From: Candidatus Uhrbacteria bacterium
Lineage (GTDB): Bacteria; Patescibacteriota; Patescibacteriia; UBA9934
NCBI GenBank assembly: GCA_003518105.1
Contig: DOZH01000011.1
Location: 1-20,319 of the forward strand
Reading direction: 5' to 3'
DNA: 20,319 nucleotides
Positions 1-6,104 of this stretch are shown here, in pieces; position 1 is the stretch's first letter, and each line of letters begins with the position of its first letter. A model generated the notes under the pieces. The model was given only the letters and a program-made list of their open reading frames with translations. It ran no database searches and was not told the DNA's origin. The position numbers were made by a program, and so were the translations under genes.

Positions 1-1025
1 ACGGCTAGCGCTAAAGCTATTTCGAGGAGAACCAGCTATTACCAGGTTCGATTGGAATTTCACCGCTAACCACCGCTCATCCCCGAGTTTTGCACGGCTC
101 GTGGGTTCGGACCTCCACGACCTGTTACAGTCGCTTCATCCTGCACATGGTTAGGTCACCGGGTTTCGGGTCTTATGCGTGCCACCAAGCGCCGATTAAG
201 GCTCGCTTTCACTCTGGCTCCGTCCCGTAGGACTTAACCTAAGCGGCACACATAAAGTCGTTGGCTCATTCTTCAATAGGAACGCTGTCACCCGACCTTG
301 CGGCCAGGCTCCAACTCCTTGTAAGCAATTGGTTTCAGATTCTATTTCACTCCCCTCTCGGGGTTCTTTTTAGCTTTCCCTCACGGTACTTGTTCACTAT
401 CGATCAAGAAACGTATTTAGTCTTATCACATAGTCGTGACAGATTCCGACAGGATTTCACGTGTCCCGCCGTACTCAAGACTCTACACAGTAATGTTACA
501 CGAAACTTTCGCGTACAGGACTATCACCTTCTTTGGTCGAGCTTTCCAGCTCATTCCACTAGAATCAGTAATCATTACCTCAAACTAACAGGTTTGAATG
601 CATAGAGCTTACAACCCCTTCGTAACAACGGCTGTTACCTTTCACATAATCTTTGCCTTCCCGAAGGAAAACGTCGATAAGTTTCATTACGAAGGTTTGG
701 ACTGTTCCCATTTCGCTCGCCACTACTTTGGGAATGTAATCGCGACTCATCATCTCGTACCCCGAAGCATCGGGACCCGAGATGAGAGTCGTAATCGTTC
801 TTTTCTTTTCCACTGGCTACTGAGATGTTTCACTTCACCAGGTGCCTGACATACGTCTATGTATTGAACGTATGACGACGGGGCATTCCCCCCGTCAGGT
901 TTCCCCATTCAGAGATCTCCGGGTCAACGGTTGTTGCCACCTCTCCGGAGCTTATCGCAGGCTACCACGTCTTTCTTCAGCGTTTCTTGTCATGCCATCC
1001 ACCAATTGCCCTTATTACTCTCCAT
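1..1025 (-). rRNA. rrl: 23S ribosomal RNA, 5' portion (runs off the window edge)
   Basis: The reverse complement reads as the 5' third of bacterial 23S rRNA. Recognisable conserved blocks are GGTGGATGG near the 5' end (complement of 995-1003), AATGGGGAAACC, AAGTACCGTGAGGGAAAG, AAGACCCGAAACCCGGTGA and, at the window edge, ATAGCTGGTTCTCC, which lies near position 800 in E. coli. The gene is cut by the left edge, so roughly the last two thirds are missing here. The 5' end is estimated by comparison with E. coli and may be off by 10-20 nt. No 16S rRNA, tRNA or 5S precedes it: the next gene upstream is the DGR reverse transcriptase. The apparent ORFs over this region are not genes. Confidence 0.97.
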
Positions 1026-1095
1026 TCACTGATTGCCCACGACGCGCTAATGGAATAGCTCGTCATGAATTTTCAGTTTCATTTTCATATTGAAT

Positions 1096-1125
1096 CTAGA
1101 ATCTCTCACTGCGAGAAAATTCTAG
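1096..1125 (-). other. hairpin in the 23S rRNA leader
   Basis: Arms CTAGAAT (1096-1102) and ATTCTAG (1119-1125) pair perfectly and continue inward with TCTC/GAGA around a 5-nt loop. It lies between the 23S promoter and the mature 5' end. A second 6-bp hairpin (CTGAGA 1183-1188 / TCTCAG 1195-1200) lies nearer the promoter. These may be precursor-processing or antitermination structures; that role is inferred. Confidence 0.5.
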
Positions 1126-1224
1126 CTATCGTATAATGCCGTATTCAGTTGTGAAAGGTCGTTGCTTTTTAGGTCGCTTACCCTGAGAAACTTGTCTCAG
1201 ACGTGCAAGTGAACTAGCGGCGAA

Positions 1225-1253
1225 ATAGTATCCAATACCTGACCTCCTGTCAA
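1225..1253 (-). promoter_or_regulatory. promoter of the 23S rRNA gene
   Basis: On the minus strand there is a perfect -35 TTGACA (complement of 1248-1253), a 17-bp spacer and a -10 TACTAT (complement of 1225-1230). The predicted start is near 1218, giving a leader of about 190 nt before the mature 23S 5' end. This near-consensus promoter implies that 23S is transcribed independently of any 16S gene. It starts only about 55 bp after the RT stop codon. Confidence 0.8.
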
Positions 1254-1308
1254 GCATTCTCCCCCACAGCCCAAAACCGCTTGCTTATCCCGTTATTATT
1301 GGCTAATA

Positions 1309-2325
1309 TTAGCTATTGACTATTTTCACCGCTGACGCCACCTCATAAGCGTCACCATGACTCAACAAACCTAAATATGAAGCCGTAGACGCTTCACTGC
1401 TCCCCATCCGTAAATTCCTAAACATTCGTCGCTTGGTCGTTTTCCGCATTATCCGACAGTGAGGAAAGTGCTCCCAACCTAGAAAATCGACACCGCTCGC
1501 CAGCGTACTAATCGACACTTTTAGAGGATGCAGCCATAGCTTCAACTCCAGTCCAAGCCAGTCACTAATCTCGTACAGCTGACGCCGTAACTCATATTTA
1601 TCTCTCGACAACAACACAAAATCATCCGCATAACGAATATAATTTTTCATTTTGAGTGTTTGTTTCACAAACCAATCAAGCTCGTTTAAGTAAACATTCG
1701 CCAATAATTGTGAGGTCAAATTCCCCAGCGGCAAACCAACACCGAATGTTGACGACGAGAAGCTTCCGACTATTTTTACCATGAGCCATATAATCTTCTT
1801 ATCAGCAATTCTAGTTCGCAATATCCTAGTCAACACCCGTTGATCAATCGACGCAAAAAACTGTCGTACATCACACTTCAGCACCCAACAAGTCTTGGTA
1901 TCATTAATCGACACCTGTCCAGCCATCACCTTAAACCTATCCAATGCCTTATGCGTTCCCTTCTCATTCCGACAGGAAAAAGAGTCCGGAATAAATAACT
2001 TATCGAAGAATGGATATAACTTGCGATAAATCGCCCTGTGTAAAACTCGATCCCTAACACTTGCCTTATGAATACTCCGTCTCTTCGGATCATTAACAAT
2101 AAATGCCTCGTACGGTTGGTGCTCATACGTGCCATTTTCCAAACTCTCCTGTAAAATGATTAAGTTGCTCATCAAATTGTGCTCAAACTCCTGCACGTCG
2201 TGACGCAACTTTTTACCAACCTTGAACTCACTCCAAGCTTCTAATAAATTCTCAAGACTGATTATCTCTTCATATTTATGACGACACACACTCCTACTCC
2301 AAATTCCTCTAACATCACCCCCCAT
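1309..2325 (-). CDS. DGR-type reverse transcriptase
   Basis: This RT should copy the TR RNA into cDNA with errors at adenines, which then replaces the VR of the target gene (known DGR mechanism). The 338-aa protein shows ordered RT motifs: a conserved basic block around residues 82-100, motif A LKCDVRQFFASID (149-161), GLPLGNLTSQ (197-206) with the SQ that distinguishes DGR RTs from the SP of group II intron RTs, and the catalytic YADD in YIRYADDFVLL (229-239), followed by VDFLGW (279-284). There is no maturase or endonuclease domain, as expected for DGR RTs, and the length is normal. A TAA lies directly upstream of the chosen ATG, so the start cannot be further out. No Shine-Dalgarno site is visible. 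The start is 8 bp from the oppositely oriented avd start. It is AT-richer than the target gene. Confidence 0.95.
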   Translation of the reverse strand: MGGDVRGIWSRSVCRHKYEEIISLENLLEAWSEFKVGKKLRHDVQEFEHNLMSNLIILQESLENGTYEHQPYEAFIVNDPKRRSIHKASVRDRVLHRAIYRKLYPFFDKLFIPDSFSCRNEKGTHKALDRFKVMAGQVSINDTKTCWVLKCDVRQFFASIDQRVLTRILRTRIADKKIIWLMVKIVGSFSSSTFGVGLPLGNLTSQLLANVYLNELDWFVKQTLKMKNYIRYADDFVLLSRDKYELRRQLYEISDWLGLELKLWLHPLKVSISTLASGVDFLGWEHFPHCRIMRKTTKRRMFRNLRMGSSEASTASYLGLLSHGDAYEVASAVKIVNS

Positions 2326-2333
2326 TTATTTCC

Positions 2334-2696
2334 GTGTTGCATAAGTTAAAAGATGCTTATTTAGTGTGGTTTAATTTCTACTCCAGCATGGATAAAATCC
2401 ATCGTTACACACTCGGTCTCAAAATAGACGACCTCTTGATTGCTGCCGCCGAAGCTATGAGCGTCGCCAGTTTTCTACCCAAATCAGACAAACTTCCAGC
2501 TATCCGCAAAGCCATGCGTAAAATCGATACTATCAAAATGCTCCTCTATATTCTATTCATTTCCCAATCAATTGACCAGCCGCATTATATACAAATCTCC
2601 AAACTAATCGAAGAAATTAGTCGCATGTTATACGGTTGGCATAATCAAACCATCAAACAAAACACTCCAGTCAATTCAACTGGAGCGTCTGCTTAA
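2334..2696 (+). CDS. avd: Avd-like DGR accessory protein (four-helix bundle)
   Basis: The 120-aa, mainly helical protein fits the Avd/23S-intervening-sequence-type four-helix bundle that binds the DGR RT and TR RNA. Visible family features are an N-terminal aromatic/basic helix with RYTLGLKIDDLL (residues 24-35), a lysine-rich middle with IRKAMRKIDTIKMLL, and the C-terminal EEISRMLYGWHNQ (about 91-103), close to the EIGRMLGGW motif I recall from CPR Avd proteins. The start is GTG 2334; an in-frame TAA at 2310 limits alternatives to this or TTG 2337, and neither has a Shine-Dalgarno site. It is unusual that the gene is opposite in strand to RT, target and TR, sits between TR and RT, and ends 14 bp from the TR. 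The identification is from motif pattern, not a search. Confidence 0.82.
   Translation: MLHKLKDAYLVWFNFYSSMDKIHRYTLGLKIDDLLIAAAEAMSVASFLPKSDKLPAIRKAMRKIDTIKMLLYILFISQSIDQPHYIQISKLIEEISRMLYGWHNQTIKQNTPVNSTGASA
2665..2685. other. hairpin just 3' of the template repeat
   Basis: CTCCAGT (2665-2671) and ACTGGAG (2679-2685) form a perfect 7-bp stem with a 7-nt loop. On the minus strand it begins 26 nt after the TR ends, inside the last codons of avd. It could be a structural element of the TR RNA, whose 3' flank is needed for cDNA priming in studied DGRs. The role is inferred. Confidence 0.45.
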
Positions 2697-2710
2697 CTTG
2701 AAAAGACTAG

Positions 2711-2833
2711 CTGAGAATACCGCTCGATACCTGGCGTCCAACTCGTTATCGAGGTTGAAACCGTTGAAGTTCCAAGCCCCGTCGTTCCAGTTCAAGTACG
2801 GGACGTACGAGTTGCCGTTGTCATCGAGGATTT
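2711..2833 (-). repeat. DGR template repeat (TR)
   Basis: This 123-bp stretch aligns without gaps to 3244-3366 (constant offset 533). There are 23 mismatches, and 22 fall where the TR coding-sense strand has A (T on the plus strand). 22 of 32 adenines are changed, against 1 of 91 other bases (2716). Read in the target frame it has eight AAC codons, all altered in the VR: a typical DGR design, because AAC can mutate widely without giving a stop codon. It lies on the minus strand between target and RT. The open frame over it is not a gene. Confidence 0.96.
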
Positions 2834-2917
2834 GCGCCCTGCATCTTCTTGAACACCACCCCTCGAATACTTTTCGTATTATCTCAGAGTTGAATTTTAC
2901 GTGCGATCTCGGAGCCT

Positions 2918-2923
2918 ATTATA
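2918..2923 (-). promoter_or_regulatory. candidate -10 box for the TR RNA
   Basis: There is a perfect TATAAT on the minus strand about 85 nt upstream of the TR. No good -35 is seen (TTGGTC at a 19-bp spacing is the best). A second perfect TATAAT lies at 3095-3100, just after the target-gene terminator. Either could start a transcript through the TR and on into RT. Confidence 0.45.
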
Positions 2924-2982
2924 TTTCTCAAGCTCACTAATCGACCAATGCAGAACACCGAGTAATCTTCATGTTAAAAGCT

Positions 2983-3052
2983 GTCGCCCGACACTCTCGT
3001 CTTAACCAGTAGCCAAGACAATTCTCGTCTGACGATTGCTAGAGAGGGCGAC
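2983..3052. ncRNA. candidate structured RNA element between VR and TR
   Basis: Non-coding DNA of about 260 bp separates the terminator from the TR. Within it, GTCGCCC (2983-2989) pairs with GGGCGAC (3046-3052), closing a 70-nt domain. Inside are hairpins GTCTT (2999-3003)/AAGAC (3015-3019) and TCGT/ACGA near 3024-3034. The 12-bp sequence AACCAGTAGCCA occurs at 3004-3015, mostly in a hairpin loop, and again at 3057-3068. It is cloverleaf-like but lacks tRNA signatures such as a GGTTCGA T-loop. A minus-strand transcript from the TATAAT at 3095 would carry it as a leader to the TR. The function is unknown. Confidence 0.4.
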
Positions 3053-3112
3053 CAACAACCAGTAGCCATTGATGCATTAGCCTACTCCTCACTTATTATA
3101 CAAAATTTTCAC

Positions 3113-3153
3113 GCAAACGAAAAACCGGAGTCTCGCATGGTGCGAAACTCCGG
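3113..3153 (-). terminator. terminator-like hairpin downstream of the DGR target gene
   Basis: CCGGAGT (3125-3131) pairs with ACTCCGG (3147-3153), then TCGC/GCGA after a 1x1 mismatch, with a 5-nt loop. On the minus strand the stem is followed by TTTTCGTTT. This fits a rho-independent terminator of the target gene. Some DGRs also have a hairpin downstream of the VR that helps retrohoming, but this one is about 90 bp away from the VR. Confidence 0.65.
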
Positions 3154-3235
3154 CCGATCCCTATCACTTCAGAAGAAAGTGCAAAGGGAAAGAGGGCAAA
3201 GAGACAACTGGCTCGAGGGTCAAGTTCCCAAGCGA

Positions 3236-3763
3236 TTACTCGCCTGAGCAGACCGCTCGAGACCCGGCGTCCAACTCGCGATCGAGGCGGAAACCGCCGA
3301 AGTACCAAGCCCCGACGCCCCAGTACAAGCACGGGACGTACGAGAAGCCGTCGTCAGCGAGGAGCGTCGAGCCGGTGAAGACCACACCGTAGTACTGCTT
3401 CCACTCCTCAGGGATGAGGTGCGGGTTACGGTACAAGTGGATAGCCATGCAGACGTTGCCCGGCTTCTTCTCCTGCAGACGCTCGCTGAGCTTGTCCACG
3501 CGGATGGTGCCGCCGGTGCGCTGCTCCTCGCTCTGGTAGAGCTTGAGGCTCGCGACATCGACCTGACCCATCGGCTGGTGCGACAGCATCTTCTTGACCC
3601 AGCCACCCGGAAATTCGGTGGGCGGAGTGTCGCAGTTGACCATGACCGAAGCCACAGTAGCAACCGCATCCATGATGATCACCCCCTCCTTGGCCTCATA
3701 GGCCTTACGAAGGTCGGTGAGAGTCATCTTGCGGGGCAGATCAGACAAAGTAAGAGTTTCCAA
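3236..3763 (-). CDS. DGR target protein with C-type-lectin-like variable C-terminus
   Basis: The 175-aa protein is diversified by the DGR. The VR covers residues 133-174. The constant framework there includes DG.SYVP.L.W..GAW.F.GF.LD.ELDA, typical of C-type-lectin/formylglycine-enzyme-like DGR targets. Comparison with the TR-encoded peptide gives about 15 substituted residues (133, 134, 136, 138, 140, 145, 147, 149, 150, 154, 156, 159, 162, 167, 168), for example N147Y, N149G, D150V and N159R. Residue 172 (F to C) comes from the single non-adenine change. Residues 1-130 are not recognised; PHLIPEEWKQYYGVVFTGS (114-132) leads into the fold. No signal peptide or membrane segment is seen, so it is probably cytoplasmic. 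The start TTG 3763 is chosen because GGGAG lies 6 nt upstream; ATG 3727 has none. The ligand is unknown. Confidence 0.92.
   Translation of the reverse strand: METLTLSDLPRKMTLTDLRKAYEAKEGVIIMDAVATVASVMVNCDTPPTEFPGGWVKKMLSHQPMGQVDVASLKLYQSEEQRTGGTIRVDKLSERLQEKKPGNVCMAIHLYRNPHLIPEEWKQYYGVVFTGSTLLADDGFSYVPCLYWGVGAWYFGGFRLDRELDAGSRAVCSGE
3244..3366 (-). repeat. DGR variable repeat (VR)
   Basis: This is the copy of the TR inside the 3' end of the target gene. On the coding strand, the TR adenines have become G (10), C (7) and T (5). The 3' end, next to the stop codon, is GC-rich and should include the initiation-of-mutagenic-homing site: from GAGCGGT onward it is almost invariant except for one adenine and one T-to-G difference. 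The high GC content follows partly from loss of adenines. Confidence 0.95.
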
Positions 3764-3859
3764 ATCAGACTCCCTTGCCAGCTATTAACTGGACTTTTAC
3801 TTGTTTCAGAACAGACTAAGAACGAGTCGCTTAGCCCCTATTTCTAAGGACCAACGACG

Positions 3860-3868
3860 TGTTACTAT
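3860..3868 (+). promoter_or_regulatory. possible extended -10 promoter of rlmH
   Basis: TGTTACTAT fits TGn plus a -10 TACTAT, about 65 bp upstream of the rlmH ATG. No -35 is evident. It overlaps the -10 of the divergent DGR target promoter almost base for base. Confidence 0.35.
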
Positions 3869-3892
3869 ACCATAAAATAGGCCTCGAGTCAA
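3864..3892 (-). promoter_or_regulatory. promoter of the DGR target gene
   Basis: On the minus strand there is a -35 TTGACT (complement of 3887-3892), a 17-bp spacer and a -10 TATAGT (complement of 3864-3869). The predicted start is near 3857, giving a leader of about 94 nt to the TTG start codon. The target gene thus seems to be expressed independently of TR and RT. Confidence 0.7.
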
Positions 3893-3933
3893 CCTTCTCC
3901 GCCAGTTTTAGGCCAATATTAGCCAAATTATCT

Positions 3934-4356
3934 ATGTACCAAATCGACTTAATCACCATCGGCGACCTTCCCCGTGGCAGTTTTCAAGAAATTCGCGCCG
4001 ACTACCAAAAATTTCTCGGTAAATACGCCACCATCAACCACCGCGTCATCAAAGACGACGTTAACCTCCTGGCCCGCGTCAATCCCGACCATTTTCTCGT
4101 CATCCTCGAAGCTACCGGCAAAAATCTCACCAGCGAGGCCTTCGCCGACGTCCTAAAACAAAAAATTGACCTCGGACAGTCAATTACTTTCATTATCGGT
4201 GGCGCCCACGGCTTATCCCCAACCATCAAACAATCCGCTCACCTCTTACTTTCCCTTTCGGCTATGACCACCACCCACGACCTAGCCCAACTTTTCCTCT
4301 ACGAGCAGCTCTTCCGCGCTTTTACCATTATTCAAGGAACTAGTTATCACAAGTAA
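3934..4356 (+). CDS. rlmH: 23S rRNA pseudouridine-1915 N3-methyltransferase RlmH
   Basis: This SPOUT-family methyltransferase acts on pseudouridine 1915 in helix 69 of 23S rRNA, using S-adenosylmethionine, on assembled ribosomes. The 140-aa product from ATG 3934 (MYQIDLITIGDL) compares with about 155 aa in E. coli. Family motifs are the knot segment ITFIIGGAHGLSP and the C-terminal block LSLSAMTTTHDLAQLFLYEQLFRAF ending GTSYHK, matching the usual LSLSxMTxxHxLARxxLxEQLYRA and terminal YHK. An in-frame extension to 3859 exists but does not fit the family N-terminus. It diverges from the DGR target gene and converges on ribE. Confidence 0.94.
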   Translation: MYQIDLITIGDLPRGSFQEIRADYQKFLGKYATINHRVIKDDVNLLARVNPDHFLVILEATGKNLTSEAFADVLKQKIDLGQSITFIIGGAHGLSPTIKQSAHLLLSLSAMTTTHDLAQLFLYEQLFRAFTIIQGTSYHK

Positions 4357-4533
4357 TTGTTAGCAGCCTGAAAGGCCAAGTAGCGAGGGGCAAATTCCTG
4401 TAGTGGGGTGGTGTTGAGGGAGGCCCCTGCCACGTTGCGCAGCGTCTAGCGAGCAAACTGGCGGGGTCCGAGACGACAGGACCCGACCTAATCCTCGCAC
4501 CCCAAGCCTTGGCCGTAGAGCCCAAGTCTGGGT
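4357..4533. other. GC-rich intergenic stretch with inverted repeats
   Basis: This lies between the convergent rlmH and ribE. It has GGGTCC (4464-4469)/GGACCC (4479-4484), CCAAG/CTTGG around 4502-4512 and several runs of G or C. No T-tract terminator, riboswitch or credible ORF was recognised. The stretch near 4384-4420 faintly resembles the palindromic element seen in the LTD gene (8380-8411), but this is uncertain. Confidence 0.4.
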
Positions 4534-5115
4534 CTAAGCCCGTCCCAACACCGCTTTCAATAAATAATCCGCCTCTAAATTCACTTTATCCCCCACATTC
4601 TTCTCCCCCAGGGTCGTCAACTTAAGCGTCAACGGCAACAACCACACGCTAAACTTATCATCCGCTGGATCGCAAATAGTCAAACTAATACCATCCACAG
4701 CCACGCTACCTTTATCCACAATATACTTCACTAAATTAGCCGGCACGCTGAAAGTCAGGTGCGTATTTTCACCTTCGGTAATTCTTTCCACCACCTCGCC
4801 CACACCGTCGACATGGCACAAAACAAAATGACCACCAAGTTCATCCCCTACCATCATTGGTGTTTCAATATTTACCTGCGAGCCAACAATTAAGTCCCCC
4901 GTCGTCGTTTTTTTTAACGTTTCCTCCATCGCTTCAAAGAATAATTTCGAGTCTTCAATTTTCGTAATCGTCAAACAAACTCCACTGACCGCCACACTTG
5001 CCCCAATGACAGGTTTAGCGATTAATCCTTTAGCATCAACCACAATTTCCCTAAAATTCTCTCTATCATTTACCGCCACAACCTCACCTAAACCTCGAAT
5101 AATTCCGGTAAACAT
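4534..5115 (-). CDS. ribE: riboflavin synthase, alpha-chain type
   Basis: The enzyme dismutates two 6,7-dimethyl-8-ribityllumazine molecules to riboflavin and a ribitylaminouracil. The 193-aa protein starts with the hallmark MFTGIIRGLGEV and has two lumazine-binding repeats (about 1-95 and 96-190). Typical segments are VSGVCLTI, NIETPMMVGDELGGHFVLCHVDG, VAVDGISLTI and the C-terminal GDKVNLEADYLLKAVLG. The length is slightly under the usual 200-215 aa but no domain is missing. It starts 3 bp after the stop of the upstream hydrolase, so the two are co-transcribed. No other rib gene and no FMN riboswitch is visible here, which is odd for a pathway enzyme. The symbol ribE/ribC varies between species. 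Confidence 0.95.
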   Translation of the reverse strand: MFTGIIRGLGEVVAVNDRENFREIVVDAKGLIAKPVIGASVAVSGVCLTITKIEDSKLFFEAMEETLKKTTTGDLIVGSQVNIETPMMVGDELGGHFVLCHVDGVGEVVERITEGENTHLTFSVPANLVKYIVDKGSVAVDGISLTICDPADDKFSVWLLPLTLKLTTLGEKNVGDKVNLEADYLLKAVLGRA

Positions 5116-5118
5116 AGT

Positions 5119-5718
5119 CTATCGTTCAGTTAAATCAGCAAACTCATCAGGCAGAGTTTCTCCTGGCGCAAAAACCACTGGTTCATTACAAACAGCGGCT
5201 ACCATTTCGAGCAAAATCGGGTACTGCGTCCCAATAAAATGCCCCGCATCCTTTGCCTCAATTAACTTCGCGTGCAACACTTTGGCGTACTTCTCCGCAT
5301 GATCAAACGGAATAGTCTTGTCATCTCGCGAGTGAATTACCACAAACTTGGAAGCTTTCCACATGAGCACCTCAAAATCTAGCTCACTCATGAAAAAGCC
5401 CCGGAATTGCTCACTATTAATCATCCACGGGGTAGAAATCAACACCACCGCGTGCGGCGTGGTAAACGCTTCAGCCGCCTCCAAAAACCGCAAAGCACTA
5501 GCCCCACCTAGGCTATGGCCAACAATCACCGTCTGGTCGTCGAGCACCCCCACCTGTTCCAACAAAGCCTTCGTCCATTCATCTCTATCTGGCGCCTCAG
5601 TGTTCGGCAAATTAACCGTCAGTACCTCATGTCCCAACTTTCGCAACTCCTCATACAACCACGGAAAAAACCCACTCGCCGGTGTTGCCTTGTACCCTGG
5701 AATCAAAATAATACGCAT
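5119..5718 (-). CDS. RBBP9/YdeN-type alpha/beta hydrolase
   Basis: This is a small serine hydrolase of the RBBP9/YdeN family; the physiological substrate is generally unknown. From ATG 5718 it is 199 aa and begins MRIILIPGYKATP, matching the family N-terminus; a GTG four codons upstream is possible. The nucleophile elbow is GHSLGG (about residues 68-73), the acid lies in HSRDDKTIPF, and the histidine in DAGHF. The family's lid-type short core is complete. It is the first gene of a two-gene unit with ribE (3-bp gap). The pairing with ribE does not by itself suggest a role in flavin metabolism. Confidence 0.88.
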   Translation of the reverse strand: MRIILIPGYKATPASGFFPWLYEELRKLGHEVLTVNLPNTEAPDRDEWTKALLEQVGVLDDQTVIVGHSLGGASALRFLEAAEAFTTPHAVVLISTPWMINSEQFRGFFMSELDFEVLMWKASKFVVIHSRDDKTIPFDHAEKYAKVLHAKLIEAKDAGHFIGTQYPILLEMVAAVCNEPVVFAPGETLPDEFADLTER

Positions 5719-5953
5719 AATTACAGCCACTATAAACTAATCTCCCAAAAAGCAGAAGACCCCTCACCCCCGCAAAACAAAAAATCGCCCTCAGACGACC
5801 TATCTTATTACTCTCACTCACCTTACCTTTTTTTTACGAGCCACGAGCCCCCGCCGAGCTTTAGCGAGGCTAAGCGACTGGCCAGCGTGTCGCGAGCAAG
5901 GGTGAGTTATTTCGTTACGAACCCGCGCGGTAGACCGCTGGGTAAAGTCGCTC
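5719..5953. other. intergenic region between hydrolase and tRNA-Leu
   Basis: No credible gene is seen; an open frame that crosses it also crosses the tRNA. It holds a small perfect inverted repeat TTCGTTACGAA (about 5913-5923) and GC-rich sequence around 5840-5905. Of that, AAGCGACTG (5872-5880) plus a nearby GTGTC recurs near 20224. There is no clear terminator for the minus-strand tRNA. Confidence 0.4.
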
Positions 5954-6034
5954 TGGGCGGAGAGAGACTCGAACTCTCATACCTTGCGGCACATGCTCCT
6001 AAGGCATGCGTGTCTACCATTTCACCATCCGCCC
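5954..6034 (-). tRNA. tRNA-Leu (anticodon UAG)
   Basis: The minus strand folds as a class II tRNA. The acceptor is GGGCGGA (5' end at 6034) pairing with TCCGCCC, with an A discriminator at 5954. The D arm contains TGGTAGAC, the anticodon stem CATGC/GCATG encloses CTTAGGA, so the anticodon is TAG, there is a long variable arm, and the T arm is GAGAGTTCGAGTCTCTC. The 3' CCA is not encoded. UAG plus a long variable arm identifies leucine. Confidence 0.95.
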
Positions 6035-6048
6035 ATGTCACGCGCAGT

Positions 6049-6076
6049 ATCATACTTTTTCTAGCCAATTTTGCAA
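6049..6076 (-). promoter_or_regulatory. promoter of tRNA-Leu(UAG)
   Basis: On the minus strand there is a -35 TTGCAA (6071-6076), a 16-bp spacer and a -10 TATGAT (6049-6054). The predicted start is a few nucleotides before the tRNA 5' end at 6034. Confidence 0.55.
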
Positions 6077-6104
6077 CTTATAACACTTATCCCCAATTCT
6101 TTGC

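Noticed and set aside
261..1093. Several open frames on both strands in the first kilobase
   Set aside because: They lie entirely within conserved 23S rRNA sequence.
1309..2325. Group II intron reverse transcriptase
   Set aside because: SQ instead of SP in the GxxxS motif, no maturase or endonuclease domain, and a linked TR/VR pair show a DGR.
2698..2940. 80-aa plus-strand open frame after avd
   Set aside because: It is the antisense of the template repeat; the TR/VR relation explains the sequence.
2983..3052. Possible tRNA in the cloverleaf-like element
   Set aside because: No T-loop GGTTCRA, no proper anticodon loop of 7 nt, and stem lengths do not fit on either strand.
3220..3847. Overlapping long frames on both strands over the target gene
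   Set aside because: Shadows of the GC-rich target gene; only the 3236-3763 frame carries the TR-encoded framework and a Shine-Dalgarno site.
4384..4420. Fourth copy of the G/C-run palindromic element
   Set aside because: Only partial resemblance (CTGTAGTGGGG against CTATAGAGGGG) and no intact palindrome; too weak to call.
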